Of a DNA stretch of 34,004 nt, positions 15,609 to 23,527 are shown piece by piece; position 1 is the first letter of the stretch, and every line of letters starts with the position of its first letter. A program made the translations under genes and the position numbers. Source of the DNA: an uncultured Oscillochloris sp. (GTDB lineage: Bacteria; Chloroflexota; Chloroflexia; Chloroflexales; Chloroflexaceae); contig CAISPW010000134.1 in NCBI GenBank assembly GCA_903887465.1, positions 1-34,004 of the forward strand, given 5' to 3'. Below the pieces are notes generated by a model. The model worked only from the letters and a program-made list of their open reading frames with translations. It had not been told where the DNA came from and ran no database searches.

Positions 15609-16736
15609 CTAACCCTTCTTCGTCGGGGGCTGAACGACAACCTCGCTGCCATCGTGGGCGGCCTGCGGCGAACTCTTGGCGCGGATGGCGCTGGCCACCC
15701 CGTGGACGACGACGCCAGCCGCCACCACGCCCAGCGCCGTCAGGCCAACCGTGTCGGCGGTCGCCTCAACGCCAAAGCCCTCGATATTCGGTAGGCGGCT
15801 ATAGACGGGGATCGTGTTGTCCCAGAAGTGTGGTGACATACAGCCCACGCAGCCGTGGCCCGCGCCGATCGGCCAACTGGTGCCATCGTTCCAGCCCACA
15901 GCCGGGCAGTTCGAGTAGGTCTGCGGGCCTTTACAGCCCATCTTATACAGGCAGTAGCCCATGCGGTGGCTCTCGTCGCCCCACGTCTCGACAAAGCGCC
16001 CGGCGTCGAAGTGGCCGCGCCGCTCGCAGTTGTTGTGGATGAGCTGGCCGTAGGCGAAGAGCGGGCGACCTTCCTGATCCAGGGCCGGCAGATCTTTGAA
16101 GGTCAGGAAGTGGGCCAGCACGGCGGTCAGGTTGGTCACGTTCATCGGGCAGCCGGGCATGTTCACGAGGCGCTTCAGGCCCGGCACCGCCGTCTTCACA
16201 CCGACCGCGCCGGTGGGGTTGGGGTTGGCACCCGGCCAGCCACCATCCCAGGCGCATGCGCCCACGGCGATGGTCGCTGCAGCCTTGCGGCAGACATTCT
16301 CGGCGATGCTCAGGGCAGTCTTCCCGCCGATCGTGCAGTAGATGCCGCCATCCTTGGTCGGGATGCTGCCCTCGATGATCGCCAGAAATGGCTGGCCGGT
16401 GTTGGCCAGCACCGCTTCGAGTGACTTCTCGGCGGCGCGGCCCGCAGGTGCCATGATCGTCTCGTGGTATTCGAGCGAGATCTGCTCAAGCACGATCGCG
16501 GCCACCGTCGGCGTACTCGCCCGCAGAAATGACTCGGTGTTGCCCGCGCAATCCTGGAACTCTAGCCATACCACCGGCAACCGGGGTGCCGTCTCCAGCG
16601 CGCGCGCGATCTTTGGCGCGTAGGCCTCCGGCAGGGCCAGCGTAGCGGTGAGTACACCGCAGAATGTGAGAAACTGGCGGCGTGAGATGCCCCGTGCGGC
16701 AAGTCGCGCCTCAAGGCTGGGCGCATCGGCGGGCAT
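15609..16736 (-). CDS. hyaA: Uptake [NiFe]-hydrogenase small subunit (Tat-exported)
   Basis: A 375-residue iron-sulfur subunit. The twin-arginine signal is SRRQFLTFCGVLTATLALP (~18-36), and the C-terminus has a hydrophobic anchor (about 325-350, VGLTALGVVAAGVVVHGVA). Distal and medial cluster ligands are visible in IHNNCERR, GYCLYKMGCKGP, SNCPAVGW and HGCVGC. The proximal-cluster motif is unusual: DCAGNTES, so the second Cys of the normal CxxC is Asn66 (C63, N66). ATG16736 is chosen because AGGAGG lies 7 nt upstream and it gives a normal Tat N-terminus; 16769 is the longer alternative. First gene of the operon small-large-cytochrome b-protease. Confidence 0.95.
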   Translation of the reverse strand: MPADAPSLEARLAARGISRRQFLTFCGVLTATLALPEAYAPKIARALETAPRLPVVWLEFQDCAGNTESFLRASTPTVAAIVLEQISLEYHETIMAPAGRAAEKSLEAVLANTGQPFLAIIEGSIPTKDGGIYCTIGGKTALSIAENVCRKAAATIAVGACAWDGGWPGANPNPTGAVGVKTAVPGLKRLVNMPGCPMNVTNLTAVLAHFLTFKDLPALDQEGRPLFAYGQLIHNNCERRGHFDAGRFVETWGDESHRMGYCLYKMGCKGPQTYSNCPAVGWNDGTSWPIGAGHGCVGCMSPHFWDNTIPVYSRLPNIEGFGVEATADTVGLTALGVVAAGVVVHGVASAIRAKSSPQAAHDGSEVVVQPPTKKG

Positions 16737-16804
16737 AGGCGTCCTCCTGCGGATTCGCTCCACGGTCATGGTGGTATGGGTTCAACTTGGGGACTGTTCT
16801 CGTG

Positions 16805-16854
16805 AGTGTAGCATCCACAAGAAGTGCCTATAGTTAAAAAATATATGCATATAT
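16805..16854 (-). promoter_or_regulatory. Possible hydrogenase operon promoter region
   Basis: On the minus strand an extended -10 like TGC-TACACT (16813-16805) lies about 70 nt before the start of hyaA. Further upstream is a perfect AT-rich palindrome ATATATGCATATAT (16841-16854), which could bind a regulator. No convincing -35 is seen. The 16737-17048 gap otherwise holds a truncated MITE copy and the terminator of the clock operon. Confidence 0.35.
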
Positions 16855-16900
16855 GCACAATGATCGTAACCTGACGCTACCCGCATACGCCTGCGGCCTC

Positions 16901-16983
16901 GTCGCCAAAAACCAACAAACGATCTTTGGAGGTAGCGCAGCCAGCCCCAAACCCCCGCCGGAGGCGCTGTTGCAACCGCCCTG
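16901..16983 (+). mobile_element. Truncated cloverleaf MITE (right half)
   Basis: From the right arm of the central hairpin (GCCAAAAACCAAC) through GATCTTTGGAGG and CCCCCGCCGGAGGCG to the right terminal repeat GTTGCAACCGCCCTG, this matches the right half of the full copies at 23176 and 29599. The left half is absent, so it is a dead remnant. Confidence 0.75.
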
Positions 16984-16993
16984 GGCCGCCCGC

Positions 16994-17031
16994 AAAAAAC
17001 CGGGTCGCAGCGTCCATCGCTGCGACCCGGT
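16994..17031 (-). terminator. Rho-independent terminator of the clock operon
   Basis: A perfect 14-bp GC-rich stem (16999-17012 with 17018-17031, 5-nt loop) is followed on the minus strand by six T residues (16999-16994). It begins about 18 nt after the stop of the GGDEF-EAL gene. It should isolate the clock operon from the hydrogenase operon downstream. Confidence 0.9.
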
Positions 17032-17048
17032 CTTTCTCGCCCCCGACG

Positions 17049-19613
17049 TCACTCCTTCCAGAGCGGCCCAGGCAGGTGATCATCGCGGAGAAGGTGTTCG
17101 AAGAGCATCGGCGGCAGCGGCTCGCTATAGAAGAAGCCCTGGATCATATCGCAGCCGATGCTGTGCAGGAAGTCGCGCTGGGCCACGATCTCCACGCCCT
17201 CGGCCACCACCTGCATGCCCAGGTGATGGGCCAGGTTCACAATCGAGTTGACGATTGCCCGCCCGCTATCCTCGCGCTCGGTGCCGATGTCGGACACAAA
17301 GGCGCGGTCGATCTTCAGGATGCTGATCGGTAGCCGCCGTAGATAGTCGAGGGACGAGTAGCCTTTGCCAAAGTCGTCGATAGCCAGAGTGACCCCGAGG
17401 GCTCGCATGTTTTTGAGCTGCTGAGTGACGCTGGCGTGGTCGCCAATCAACATGCTCTCGGTCAACTCCAGGATCACCAGGCTCGGGTCGAGGTCGCTCT
17501 CGACCAGGATGGCCCGCAGCCCCTCGATAAAGCCAGGCTGCGAGAACTGGACGGTCGAGACATTCACCGACACGCGGATGGGGCGACCGGGCCGCTGCCA
17601 GCAGCGCACCTGGCTGAAGGCGCGGGCCATACACCAGGCCCCAATCGGGATGATCAGGCCAAGCTCCTCGGCCAGCGGGACGAAATTGCTCGGCGGGATC
17701 ATGCCCAGGTCGGGATGCTTCCAGCGCAGCAGCGCCTCGACGCCAACAATCCGCCCGGCCCGGTCAACCTTGGGCTGATAATAGACATCCAGCTCGCCGC
17801 GCTCCAGGGCGCGGCGCAGGTAGTTTTCCAGGCGCAGGTGTTCCAGGGCGGTCTGGTTTGTAGCCGAGTCGAAAAACTGGAAGCTGTTGCGCAGGGTGTT
17901 CTTCGCCCGATACATGGCCGAATCGGCGCGGCGCTGCAGGCTGTCCGCATCCTCGCCGTCGGTCGGGTAAATGCTGGCCCCAATGCTGGCGCTGACGAAC
18001 AGCTCGTGCCCAGCGATATGAAAGGGCGGCTGGAGCAGTTCAAGCAGGCGATTGGCCACCTTCGCCACCTGTTGGGGGCTAGCGACATCGGTGAGCACCA
18101 GCATAAATTCATCGCCGCCACGGCGGGCCAGCGTATCAGAGGTACGCACGTAGCTCTGGAAGCGGCGGGACAACTGAATGAGCAGGGCGTCGCCAATCGT
18201 ATGGCCGAGCGTGTCGTTGATCTGCTTGAAGCGGTCGAGGTCGATAAACAGCACCGCGATCATCCGACCAGCGCGGCGGGCATCCCCGATGGACTGGCTC
18301 AGATGTTCCTCGAAGAGCAGCCGATTGGGCAGGCCCGTCAGGCCGTCGTGATGGGCCTGGTAGGCCAGGCGGCGCGTGTGATCATGCTGCTCCATGGCGA
18401 TCATCAGCAGTTGCTCGATCAACTCCATGACGTGGATGTCGTCGGTGCCCAGGTGGGCGGGCACGCGATGGAAGATCGTCAGTATGCCGCAGGGCCGGCC
18501 GGTGTTGGCCCGGATCGGCAGCATCCAGGACTCGGTCAGATCGAGATCGGCGACGATATCGGCCATGCCAGCCCAGCGGGAATCGCCGGGCAGACAGCGT
18601 TCGATCTGCCTGCCAAGGCGCTCGCCGGCCCGCGCGCGTGTCCACTCGTCCATACGCTCCAGCATATCGGCGGGGAGATCCCAGCGTGAGATATGCTGTA
18701 CACGGATATCGGAGAGCGCCAGGGCCGCGTAGATCAACTCCGGGTAGTGGTGCTGGATCATCTTCAAGATCTGGCGACCCACGACGTCAATCTTCTGGCT
18801 GCGGGCTACCAACTCAAGCACCTGCCGACGCTCATTGCTGAGGATCTCGGCATGCTTGCGGTTGGTGATATCCTCGTGGGCCACCACCACACGGGAGAGT
18901 TCACCGATGCCAAAGCGTGTGACGCGGAGGGCAAACCAGCGCCGCCGATCCTCACTCGCGCAGGGGTATTCCAGGTAAAACTGCCGCTGACGGCCCGCGA
19001 TCACCGTGCGGATCCCGGTGGCGGCGGTGTGGGAGATCTGCGCGTCGTCGCCCTCGACCGCATCACAGACAGCGAGGTAGTTGTAGCCCACCCCGCTGAG
19101 ATAGGGGTCGCAGCCAGCGCCACGGGCGAACTCCTGCCAGGCGTGGTTCACCGCCATAATCGTGCCATCCGCGTCGAGAATGGCGATGTGCGAGGAGAGG
19201 GCGTCGAGCGTCGAGCGCAGGAACTGCTGCGACTGGATGAGCAACTGCTCGCCCCGCTTGCGCTCGGTGATGTCGTGGAGCGTGACCAGGACAGACTGCG
19301 AGTCGTCGAGCATCATGGGCTGGGCGCGCATCTCCACCAGCACCACGCCGCCGCCGGGACGCAGAATCTCCAGGTCGGTCGCCTCATCGACCACCAGCGG
19401 AAAGCCAAAAGAGGTGCCGATCAGATTCTCGCTGCTGCGCCCGAAGAGGCTCTCGGCGGCCGGGTTGACAAAACACACCGTGCCGGCCAAGTCGAGGATC
19501 AGCAGCGAGTCGGCGCTATGGGTGACAATCTCGTGCGGGGGCATACGCTCGGCGAATACCGTAGAAGCGAGCGCGCATGGCAGATTTGAGTTGCTACATA
19601 GGCCGTCGTCCAT
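17049..19613 (-). CDS. PAS-PAS-GAF-GGDEF-EAL c-di-GMP enzyme
   Basis: An 854-residue signalling protein. Domains in order: PAS (~27-120), second PAS with PAC-like end (~130-255), GAF-like (~260-412), GGDEF (~418-585) and EAL (~595-850). The diguanylate cyclase signature GGDEF (499-503) is intact, with an RxxD inhibitory site (R490-D493) five residues before it. The phosphodiesterase signature EALLR (626-630) is also intact, so both making and breaking c-di-GMP are possible. No membrane segment is seen. It starts 26 nt after the kaiC stop with a GGAGG site, so it is the last gene of the kai operon and a candidate clock output. The second PAS domain resembles that of the PAS/KaiA-like protein at 21725 (shared YPC-x(5-7)-R-W-F). 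Confidence 0.93.
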   Translation of the reverse strand: MDDGLCSNSNLPCALASTVFAERMPPHEIVTHSADSLLILDLAGTVCFVNPAAESLFGRSSENLIGTSFGFPLVVDEATDLEILRPGGGVVLVEMRAQPMMLDDSQSVLVTLHDITERKRGEQLLIQSQQFLRSTLDALSSHIAILDADGTIMAVNHAWQEFARGAGCDPYLSGVGYNYLAVCDAVEGDDAQISHTAATGIRTVIAGRQRQFYLEYPCASEDRRRWFALRVTRFGIGELSRVVVAHEDITNRKHAEILSNERRQVLELVARSQKIDVVGRQILKMIQHHYPELIYAALALSDIRVQHISRWDLPADMLERMDEWTRARAGERLGRQIERCLPGDSRWAGMADIVADLDLTESWMLPIRANTGRPCGILTIFHRVPAHLGTDDIHVMELIEQLLMIAMEQHDHTRRLAYQAHHDGLTGLPNRLLFEEHLSQSIGDARRAGRMIAVLFIDLDRFKQINDTLGHTIGDALLIQLSRRFQSYVRTSDTLARRGGDEFMLVLTDVASPQQVAKVANRLLELLQPPFHIAGHELFVSASIGASIYPTDGEDADSLQRRADSAMYRAKNTLRNSFQFFDSATNQTALEHLRLENYLRRALERGELDVYYQPKVDRAGRIVGVEALLRWKHPDLGMIPPSNFVPLAEELGLIIPIGAWCMARAFSQVRCWQRPGRPIRVSVNVSTVQFSQPGFIEGLRAILVESDLDPSLVILELTESMLIGDHASVTQQLKNMRALGVTLAIDDFGKGYSSLDYLRRLPISILKIDRAFVSDIGTEREDSGRAIVNSIVNLAHHLGMQVVAEGVEIVAQRDFLHSIGCDMIQGFFYSEPLPPMLFEHLLRDDHLPGPLWKE

Positions 19614-19639
19614 GATCCCCTCCGCACCACGCCAGCATA

Positions 19640-21163
19640 TTATGCTACGTCGCCTTCATCTTTGAACAGGTTGCCAAGACGTTCGATCTCACTTGGCGCG
19701 GTGTGCGTGAATTGGCCTGAGAGGATCCCCGAGATCGTGCGGAATGCCTTGCCAATATGGATCCCTCGACCGTCGATGATAAACTCGCGGATCTCTTTAT
19801 CGTGGGCGGACCCGCGCATCTTCAGCACCGTCATACCACGGCGCATCTCGCCGAAGAGTTCCACATAGCGCATGAGGATGATCGAGTCGGTGATCGTCGA
19901 GATATGCGCCTCGGTGATCGACGATCCGCCCAAGAGGGTGGGCGTGGTGGAGGTAAAGAGTCCGACCACCTCTTGGTGTTTGATAAACGAGGTCAGCCCG
20001 ATCACAAACTCGCGGAAGCCCTTCATCGTCGAGACGCGCTCCAGGGCCGAGAGACTATCGATCGCCACGCGCTGCGGCTTGAAGGACTGGATCTCCTTCT
20101 TAATGCTAATGAGCTGATCTTCCAGGCTGGTCGCCTCGGGGTAGTTACAGATCACGCGCATCTGGCCGTTCAGTTCGAAGGTCTCGAAGTCGAAGCCCCA
20201 GCCGGTAGCGTTGCGGAAGAGTTGGTCGCGGCTCTCCTCAAAGGCAAAGAGCAGCACGCGCTCGCCCTGGGCCGCGCCCGAAGCCAGAAACGTCGTGGCC
20301 AGCAGAGTCTTCCCGGTGCCGGTGGCCCCGGACACCAAGATGATCGAGTCGCGGAAGAAGCCGCCGCCGCACATGCGGTCGATATCATCATTGCCCGAGC
20401 GGGTGCGCAGGTTTGATGAGCGCTGCTTCAGCTCGATTGCCGAGAGCGGGATGACCACCACGCCCTCGCCGGGGATGACGGTGAAGGGGAAGCTGCCCTT
20501 TTGGTGCGAGGTGCCGCGAAACTTGAGGATCTCGATCGTGCGACGGCGCTTCTCCTCCTCGATCAGGTTGCGCAGGATCACCACATCATCGGTGACAAAC
20601 TCCTCGACGCCGTAGCGCCCGATCTCGCCGTACTCCTGGGTGCGCTCGGCGGTCAGCACGGCCGTCACCCCCATGGCGCGCATAGCCGTAACGATCCGCA
20701 GCAACTCGCTGCGGATCAGTTGGCTGTTCTCGATCCGGGTGAAGATCGCCCCCAGCGAGTCCAAGGCCACGCGGGTGGCCCCCACCCGCTTCACCGCGTA
20801 GGTGATACGCGCCAGCAGCGCGCCGAGATCATACTCGCCGCGCACCAACTCCTCGGAGTCAGGCTGCGGCGATACGTCGACAAAGGCCCACTTCCCCTGC
20901 TCCTCCCAGGCGGCAATATCCCAGCCAAAGCCGACCATATTGCGTCGCAGCGCTTCCGGCGACTCCTCGAAGGTGATGAAGACCCCCGCCTCGCCGAACT
21001 GCTGAATGCCGGCGGCCAGAAACTGGGCGGCGAAGACCGTCTTGGCACTACCGGCCGTTCCCGACACCAACGTCGTGCGGCCACGCGGCATGCCACCGTT
21101 GGCAATATGGTCAAACCCAGGGATACCAGTGGGTATCTTCTCAATTGGCGACGTCGACGACAA
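19640..21163 (-). CDS. kaiC: Circadian clock ATPase/autokinase KaiC
   Basis: A double-domain KaiC of about 507 residues (cyanobacterial KaiC 519). The CI domain has Walker A SGTAGSAKT (~34-42) and the catalytic Glu pair EE (~66-67). CII has GATGTGKT (~279-286) and EE (~309-310). The three phosphorylation residues are kept in SITEAHISTITD: Thr417, Ser422 and Thr423, with the same spacing as T426/S431/T432. The C-terminal IREFII...A-loop/tail region is of normal length. TTG21163 is preferred: AAGGAG lies 8 nt upstream and the N-terminus (SSTSPIEKIPTGIPGFD) matches KaiC; ATG21214 (524 residues) lacks a ribosome site. Operon partners: kaiB upstream, c-di-GMP enzyme 26 nt downstream. Confidence 0.95.
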   Translation of the reverse strand: MSSTSPIEKIPTGIPGFDHIANGGMPRGRTTLVSGTAGSAKTVFAAQFLAAGIQQFGEAGVFITFEESPEALRRNMVGFGWDIAAWEEQGKWAFVDVSPQPDSEELVRGEYDLGALLARITYAVKRVGATRVALDSLGAIFTRIENSQLIRSELLRIVTAMRAMGVTAVLTAERTQEYGEIGRYGVEEFVTDDVVILRNLIEEEKRRRTIEILKFRGTSHQKGSFPFTVIPGEGVVVIPLSAIELKQRSSNLRTRSGNDDIDRMCGGGFFRDSIILVSGATGTGKTLLATTFLASGAAQGERVLLFAFEESRDQLFRNATGWGFDFETFELNGQMRVICNYPEATSLEDQLISIKKEIQSFKPQRVAIDSLSALERVSTMKGFREFVIGLTSFIKHQEVVGLFTSTTPTLLGGSSITEAHISTITDSIILMRYVELFGEMRRGMTVLKMRGSAHDKEIREFIIDGRGIHIGKAFRTISGILSGQFTHTAPSEIERLGNLFKDEGDVA

Positions 21164-21241
21164 CGTAGTAGCTCCTTCGTCACAGGCGAGTGGCAAGATT
21201 CGCAGCTCAGGCATGGCGCAATCGAGCGTTACACACTGCGG

Positions 21242-21332
21242 CGATGCGGCGAAAACACGATGCGGCGAAAACGCGATGCGGCGAGAACGCGCCTCACGAC
21301 CTCACGACCGCATCACCGCATCACCGCATCGC
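21242..21332. repeat. Tandem and inverted repeats between kaiB and kaiC
   Basis: Three 16-bp units (consensus CGATGCGGCGAAAACG, from 21242) are followed by two CCTCACGA units and three 8-bp CGCATCAC units (21309-21332). GATGCGG in the left block is complementary to CCGCATC in the right block, so the transcript can form a hairpin in several registers just upstream of the kaiC ribosome site. Confidence 0.85.
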
Positions 21333-21370
21333 CCAACGGTCTTGCTGAAAACGCCCATGTTGAACCTTGC

Positions 21371-21658
21371 CTAAGCCGAAGATAATGGGGGCAAACTAAG
21401 CGCAGCGAGCAGGCCATCCGCATCGGCAAGATCGCCAATAATGCGTCGCTGTGGCAGGGGCAACATCTTGATCAGCGTGGGCGTCGCCAGGATATGGCGC
21501 TCCTCCGCCTGCTGCGGGTCGGTGAGCACATCGACGATCACAAGCTCACATGGGTAGCCAATAAGGCGCTGCTCAATCAGTTGCCGCAACGTGCTGATGG
21601 CGTGCTCGGTGCGCGGCGTACGCCCGGCGATAAAAAGCTGGAGAACGATGATGTTCAA
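21371..21658 (-). CDS. kaiB: Circadian clock protein KaiB
   Basis: A 95-residue KaiB (cyanobacterial forms ~100). Recognisable segments are LQLFIAGRTPRTEHAIS, VIDVLTDPQQAEER, ILATPTLIKMLPLPQRRIIGDL, all diagnostic of KaiB. KaiB changes fold to bind the KaiC CI ring and antagonise KaiC phosphorylation. The start is a TTG (21658-21656), the only option before an in-frame TAG upstream, with a weak ribosome site, so low translation is likely. It lies 66 nt after the PAS/KaiA-like gene and ahead of kaiC, in the usual kaiB-kaiC order. Confidence 0.95.
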   Translation of the reverse strand: MNIIVLQLFIAGRTPRTEHAISTLRQLIEQRLIGYPCELVIVDVLTDPQQAEERHILATPTLIKMLPLPQRRIIGDLADADGLLAALSLPPLSSA

Positions 21659-21724
21659 GGCAGCCTATCTATAGTATCCATCGTCAGCGGCTATCATAAC
21701 GCAATTTTTACAACCTGTGGCAAC

Positions 21725-22915
21725 TCAGGCGACCAGGCCATCGCGGTAGTAGGCCACAAGGAAACCCATCAACTGAAGCAGGAGCACCCGTCCTTCTTCA
21801 AGGTACGCCTGCTGCCGACTAGGCGCGACGCCAACGCTCCGGCTGCGCAGGGCTGCCAGATGGATCTCGACCACATCGCGGGCCGAGATAAACAAATTGC
21901 CAAGGCTGGAGGCCAAGGTTCGCACGGTGGCATCGGTGTTCCTGGCCTCGAACCCACGCTCATCCACAAGAGACTCAAGCAGATCGGCATAGCGGCCCAC
22001 ATACTCACGAAAAAGCGTAGGATTCGCCGTGCGCAGCGCCTCCTCGGACCGCAGCGTCTGGGCGACGCCGGACGGCCTGCGCTCGGTGGACGAGAGCGCG
22101 CCGAGCGCCACAATCTCACGCTCGCGGGCCAGCAGTTGGGCGCGCAGGGCGGCGGACTCCGCAGCGGCCTGGGCGTTGCGCCGCTGATCTGTAATGTCCG
22201 TATGCGAGATCACCATGCCCCGTCGCGGGCCATGGAGCGGCACCGCCCGCATCTGGAACCAGCGCTCCTCATCGGGGCTATGGCAGGGATAGTCCAGTTC
22301 GAAGGCGGGCAGATCGCCGTGCAGCACACGGCGCATCCCCTGGACTACCGCAGGCACCTCCTGCGCATTAGCACCACTGGAGGTGGAACACACGGCGAAA
22401 TAGTTCATTCCCACCCCGGTCGCGGTAAGCTGCGGGTCGCCGTTCTCCATCGCAAACTGGTGCCACGCATCATTCACCAAGATGATTGTGCCCGCATCAT
22501 CGAGTACCGCGATATGGTGGGTGAGCGAGTTCAGGATGGCCCGGCTAAAGCCCTCGGCGTCGCGCACGGCCTCCTGGGCGCGGCGCTGATCGGTCAGGTC
22601 GCGCAGCAAAATCATCTGCGCCGGCGCACCCTCCCAGACGATCGCCACGGTCCGCATCTCGGTAGCGAGCAGCTTGCCATCGGCCTGGATCAAGTTGATC
22701 TCGACCGCCTCGCTGATGATAATCGGCAGGCCGAAGATCTGGCCGATCAGATCGGACGCCCTACGGCGCAGCAGCCCCTCGGCCGCAGGGTTGACAAAAC
22801 GAACGCGGCCATCGGCATCGACGATCAGCATCCCATCGGTGCTTGTGTTGGCAATCGTCTGGAGCTGGGCGTCAGACTCCACTGATGGCACAAGCGGGAG
22901 ATCTGCATATTCCAT
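21725..22915 (-). CDS. PAS-PAS protein with KaiA/RsbU-like C-terminal domain
   Basis: A 396-residue cytosolic protein with two PAS domains (~15-115 and ~120-245), a short coiled-coil (~250-290) and a C-terminal helical domain (301-396). The C-terminal domain contains DVVEIHLAAL (~348-357) and EEGRVLLLQLMGFLVAYYR (~373-391). That pattern matches the KaiA C-terminal domain (IIEIHMELI ... LIDILAHLCEAYR) and the related N-terminal domain of RsbU, which share a fold superfamily. In KaiA this domain stimulates KaiC autophosphorylation. No histidine-kinase domain is present. ATG22915 is chosen because a likely promoter sits at 22971-22999; ATG23023 would start upstream of it. First gene of the kai operon. 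The KaiA-like role is inferred. Confidence 0.82.
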   Translation of the reverse strand: MEYADLPLVPSVESDAQLQTIANTSTDGMLIVDADGRVRFVNPAAEGLLRRRASDLIGQIFGLPIIISEAVEINLIQADGKLLATEMRTVAIVWEGAPAQMILLRDLTDQRRAQEAVRDAEGFSRAILNSLTHHIAVLDDAGTIILVNDAWHQFAMENGDPQLTATGVGMNYFAVCSTSSGANAQEVPAVVQGMRRVLHGDLPAFELDYPCHSPDEERWFQMRAVPLHGPRRGMVISHTDITDQRRNAQAAAESAALRAQLLAREREIVALGALSSTERRPSGVAQTLRSEEALRTANPTLFREYVGRYADLLESLVDERGFEARNTDATVRTLASSLGNLFISARDVVEIHLAALRSRSVGVAPSRQQAYLEEGRVLLLQLMGFLVAYYRDGLVA

Positions 22916-22970
22916 AAGCCTCAACCCCGCAGGTGCGTTATCGCACACTAGGCAGCACCTCATACCAGAC

Positions 22971-22999
22971 ATGATGGTACGCTTGCAAGGCTCTGTCAA
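22971..22999 (-). promoter_or_regulatory. Likely promoter of the kai operon
   Basis: On the minus strand a perfect -35 TTGACA (22999-22994) is followed after 17 bp by CATCAT (22976-22971), four of six matches to TATAAT. Transcription would start near 22964, about 50 nt before ATG22915. Confidence 0.5.
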
Positions 23000-23059
23000 G
23001 GACGCAGTTTTTTTGTTAGACAAGGTTCAGATCTGGTAATTCTAGCTTTACCGTTTGGC

Positions 23060-23100
23060 GATGAGGCGATGAGGCGATAGGAGCGCGTCATCGCCTCATC
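23060..23100. repeat. Hairpin with octamer-repeat arm (GATGAGGC)
   Basis: Overlapping direct copies of GATGAGGCGAT at 23060-23070 and 23068-23078 can each pair with ATCGCCTCATC at 23090-23100. It lies in the divergent gap between the kai operon and deoC. Confidence 0.8.
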
Positions 23101-23175
23101 ACAGGACGGCCAAGCTCAGATCTTCGATTCTGAGACCTTGTTTCTACACTAGAACAAGAGAACATATGTCGCACT

Positions 23176-23329
23176 CAGGGCTGGTGCAACGTCGCCTCTG
23201 GCGGAGGGTTGGGGGTGGCTTCGCCACCTCTGAACGATCTTTTTTTGTAGATTTTTGGCAGCGAAGCCACCAAAAATCTACAAAAAGCGCGGTCGGGGGC
23301 GCAGCCCCAGCGACGTTGCAGCCGCCCTG
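23176..23329 (-). mobile_element. Cloverleaf MITE, full copy with 10-bp target duplication
   Basis: A 154-bp element bounded by CAGGGCTGGTGCAACGTCGC and its inverse (18 of 20 match). It is flanked on both sides by the exact direct repeat ATGTCGCACT (23166-23175 and 23330-23339), the mark of a transposition event. Inside, three hairpins lie in series, the middle one a long stem around 23240-23287. No ORF, so it is non-autonomous. Orientation is opposite to the copy at 29599. The CAGGG ends and 8-10 bp duplications recall the ISAs1 family; this link is from memory and untested. Confidence 0.93.
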
Positions 23330-23368
23330 ATGTCGCACTAGACGCCTCGTGCCGGGTGGAACCACCTG

Positions 23369-23377
23369 TGCTACAAT
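23369..23377 (+). promoter_or_regulatory. Possible extended -10 promoter for deoC
   Basis: TGC-TACAAT at 23369-23377 is an extended -10 with five of six matches; no -35 is evident. It would give a leader of about 145 nt before deoC. Besides this, the 22916-23527 gap holds the kai promoter, an octamer hairpin and a MITE copy. Confidence 0.4.
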
Positions 23378-23527
23378 GGGCCGCGTGTATACGGTAACGG
23401 GCGAGTGGCTCACGATAGCACCTATGAGGGGAGGTGTTTCGGGAGGGACAAGCCCGTCCCACTGGACATCCCGCATCATCACCGTGGCGAGCCACGAGCA
23501 CAGAGCTTTACCTTGCAGAAGGCACAC

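Noticed and set aside
17436-18689. 417-codon open frame opposite the GGDEF-EAL gene
   Set aside because: Antisense shadow; the minus-strand protein has intact catalytic motifs.
19640-21163. RadA/archaeal-type KaiC-like ATPase instead of a clock KaiC
   Set aside because: Two full RecA-like domains, the conserved T/S/T phosphorylation triad and adjacent kaiB support true KaiC.
23166-23339. Simple rho-independent terminator
   Set aside because: The terminal inverted repeats plus exact 10-bp flanking duplication identify a mobile element; it does not adjoin the 3' end of a gene.
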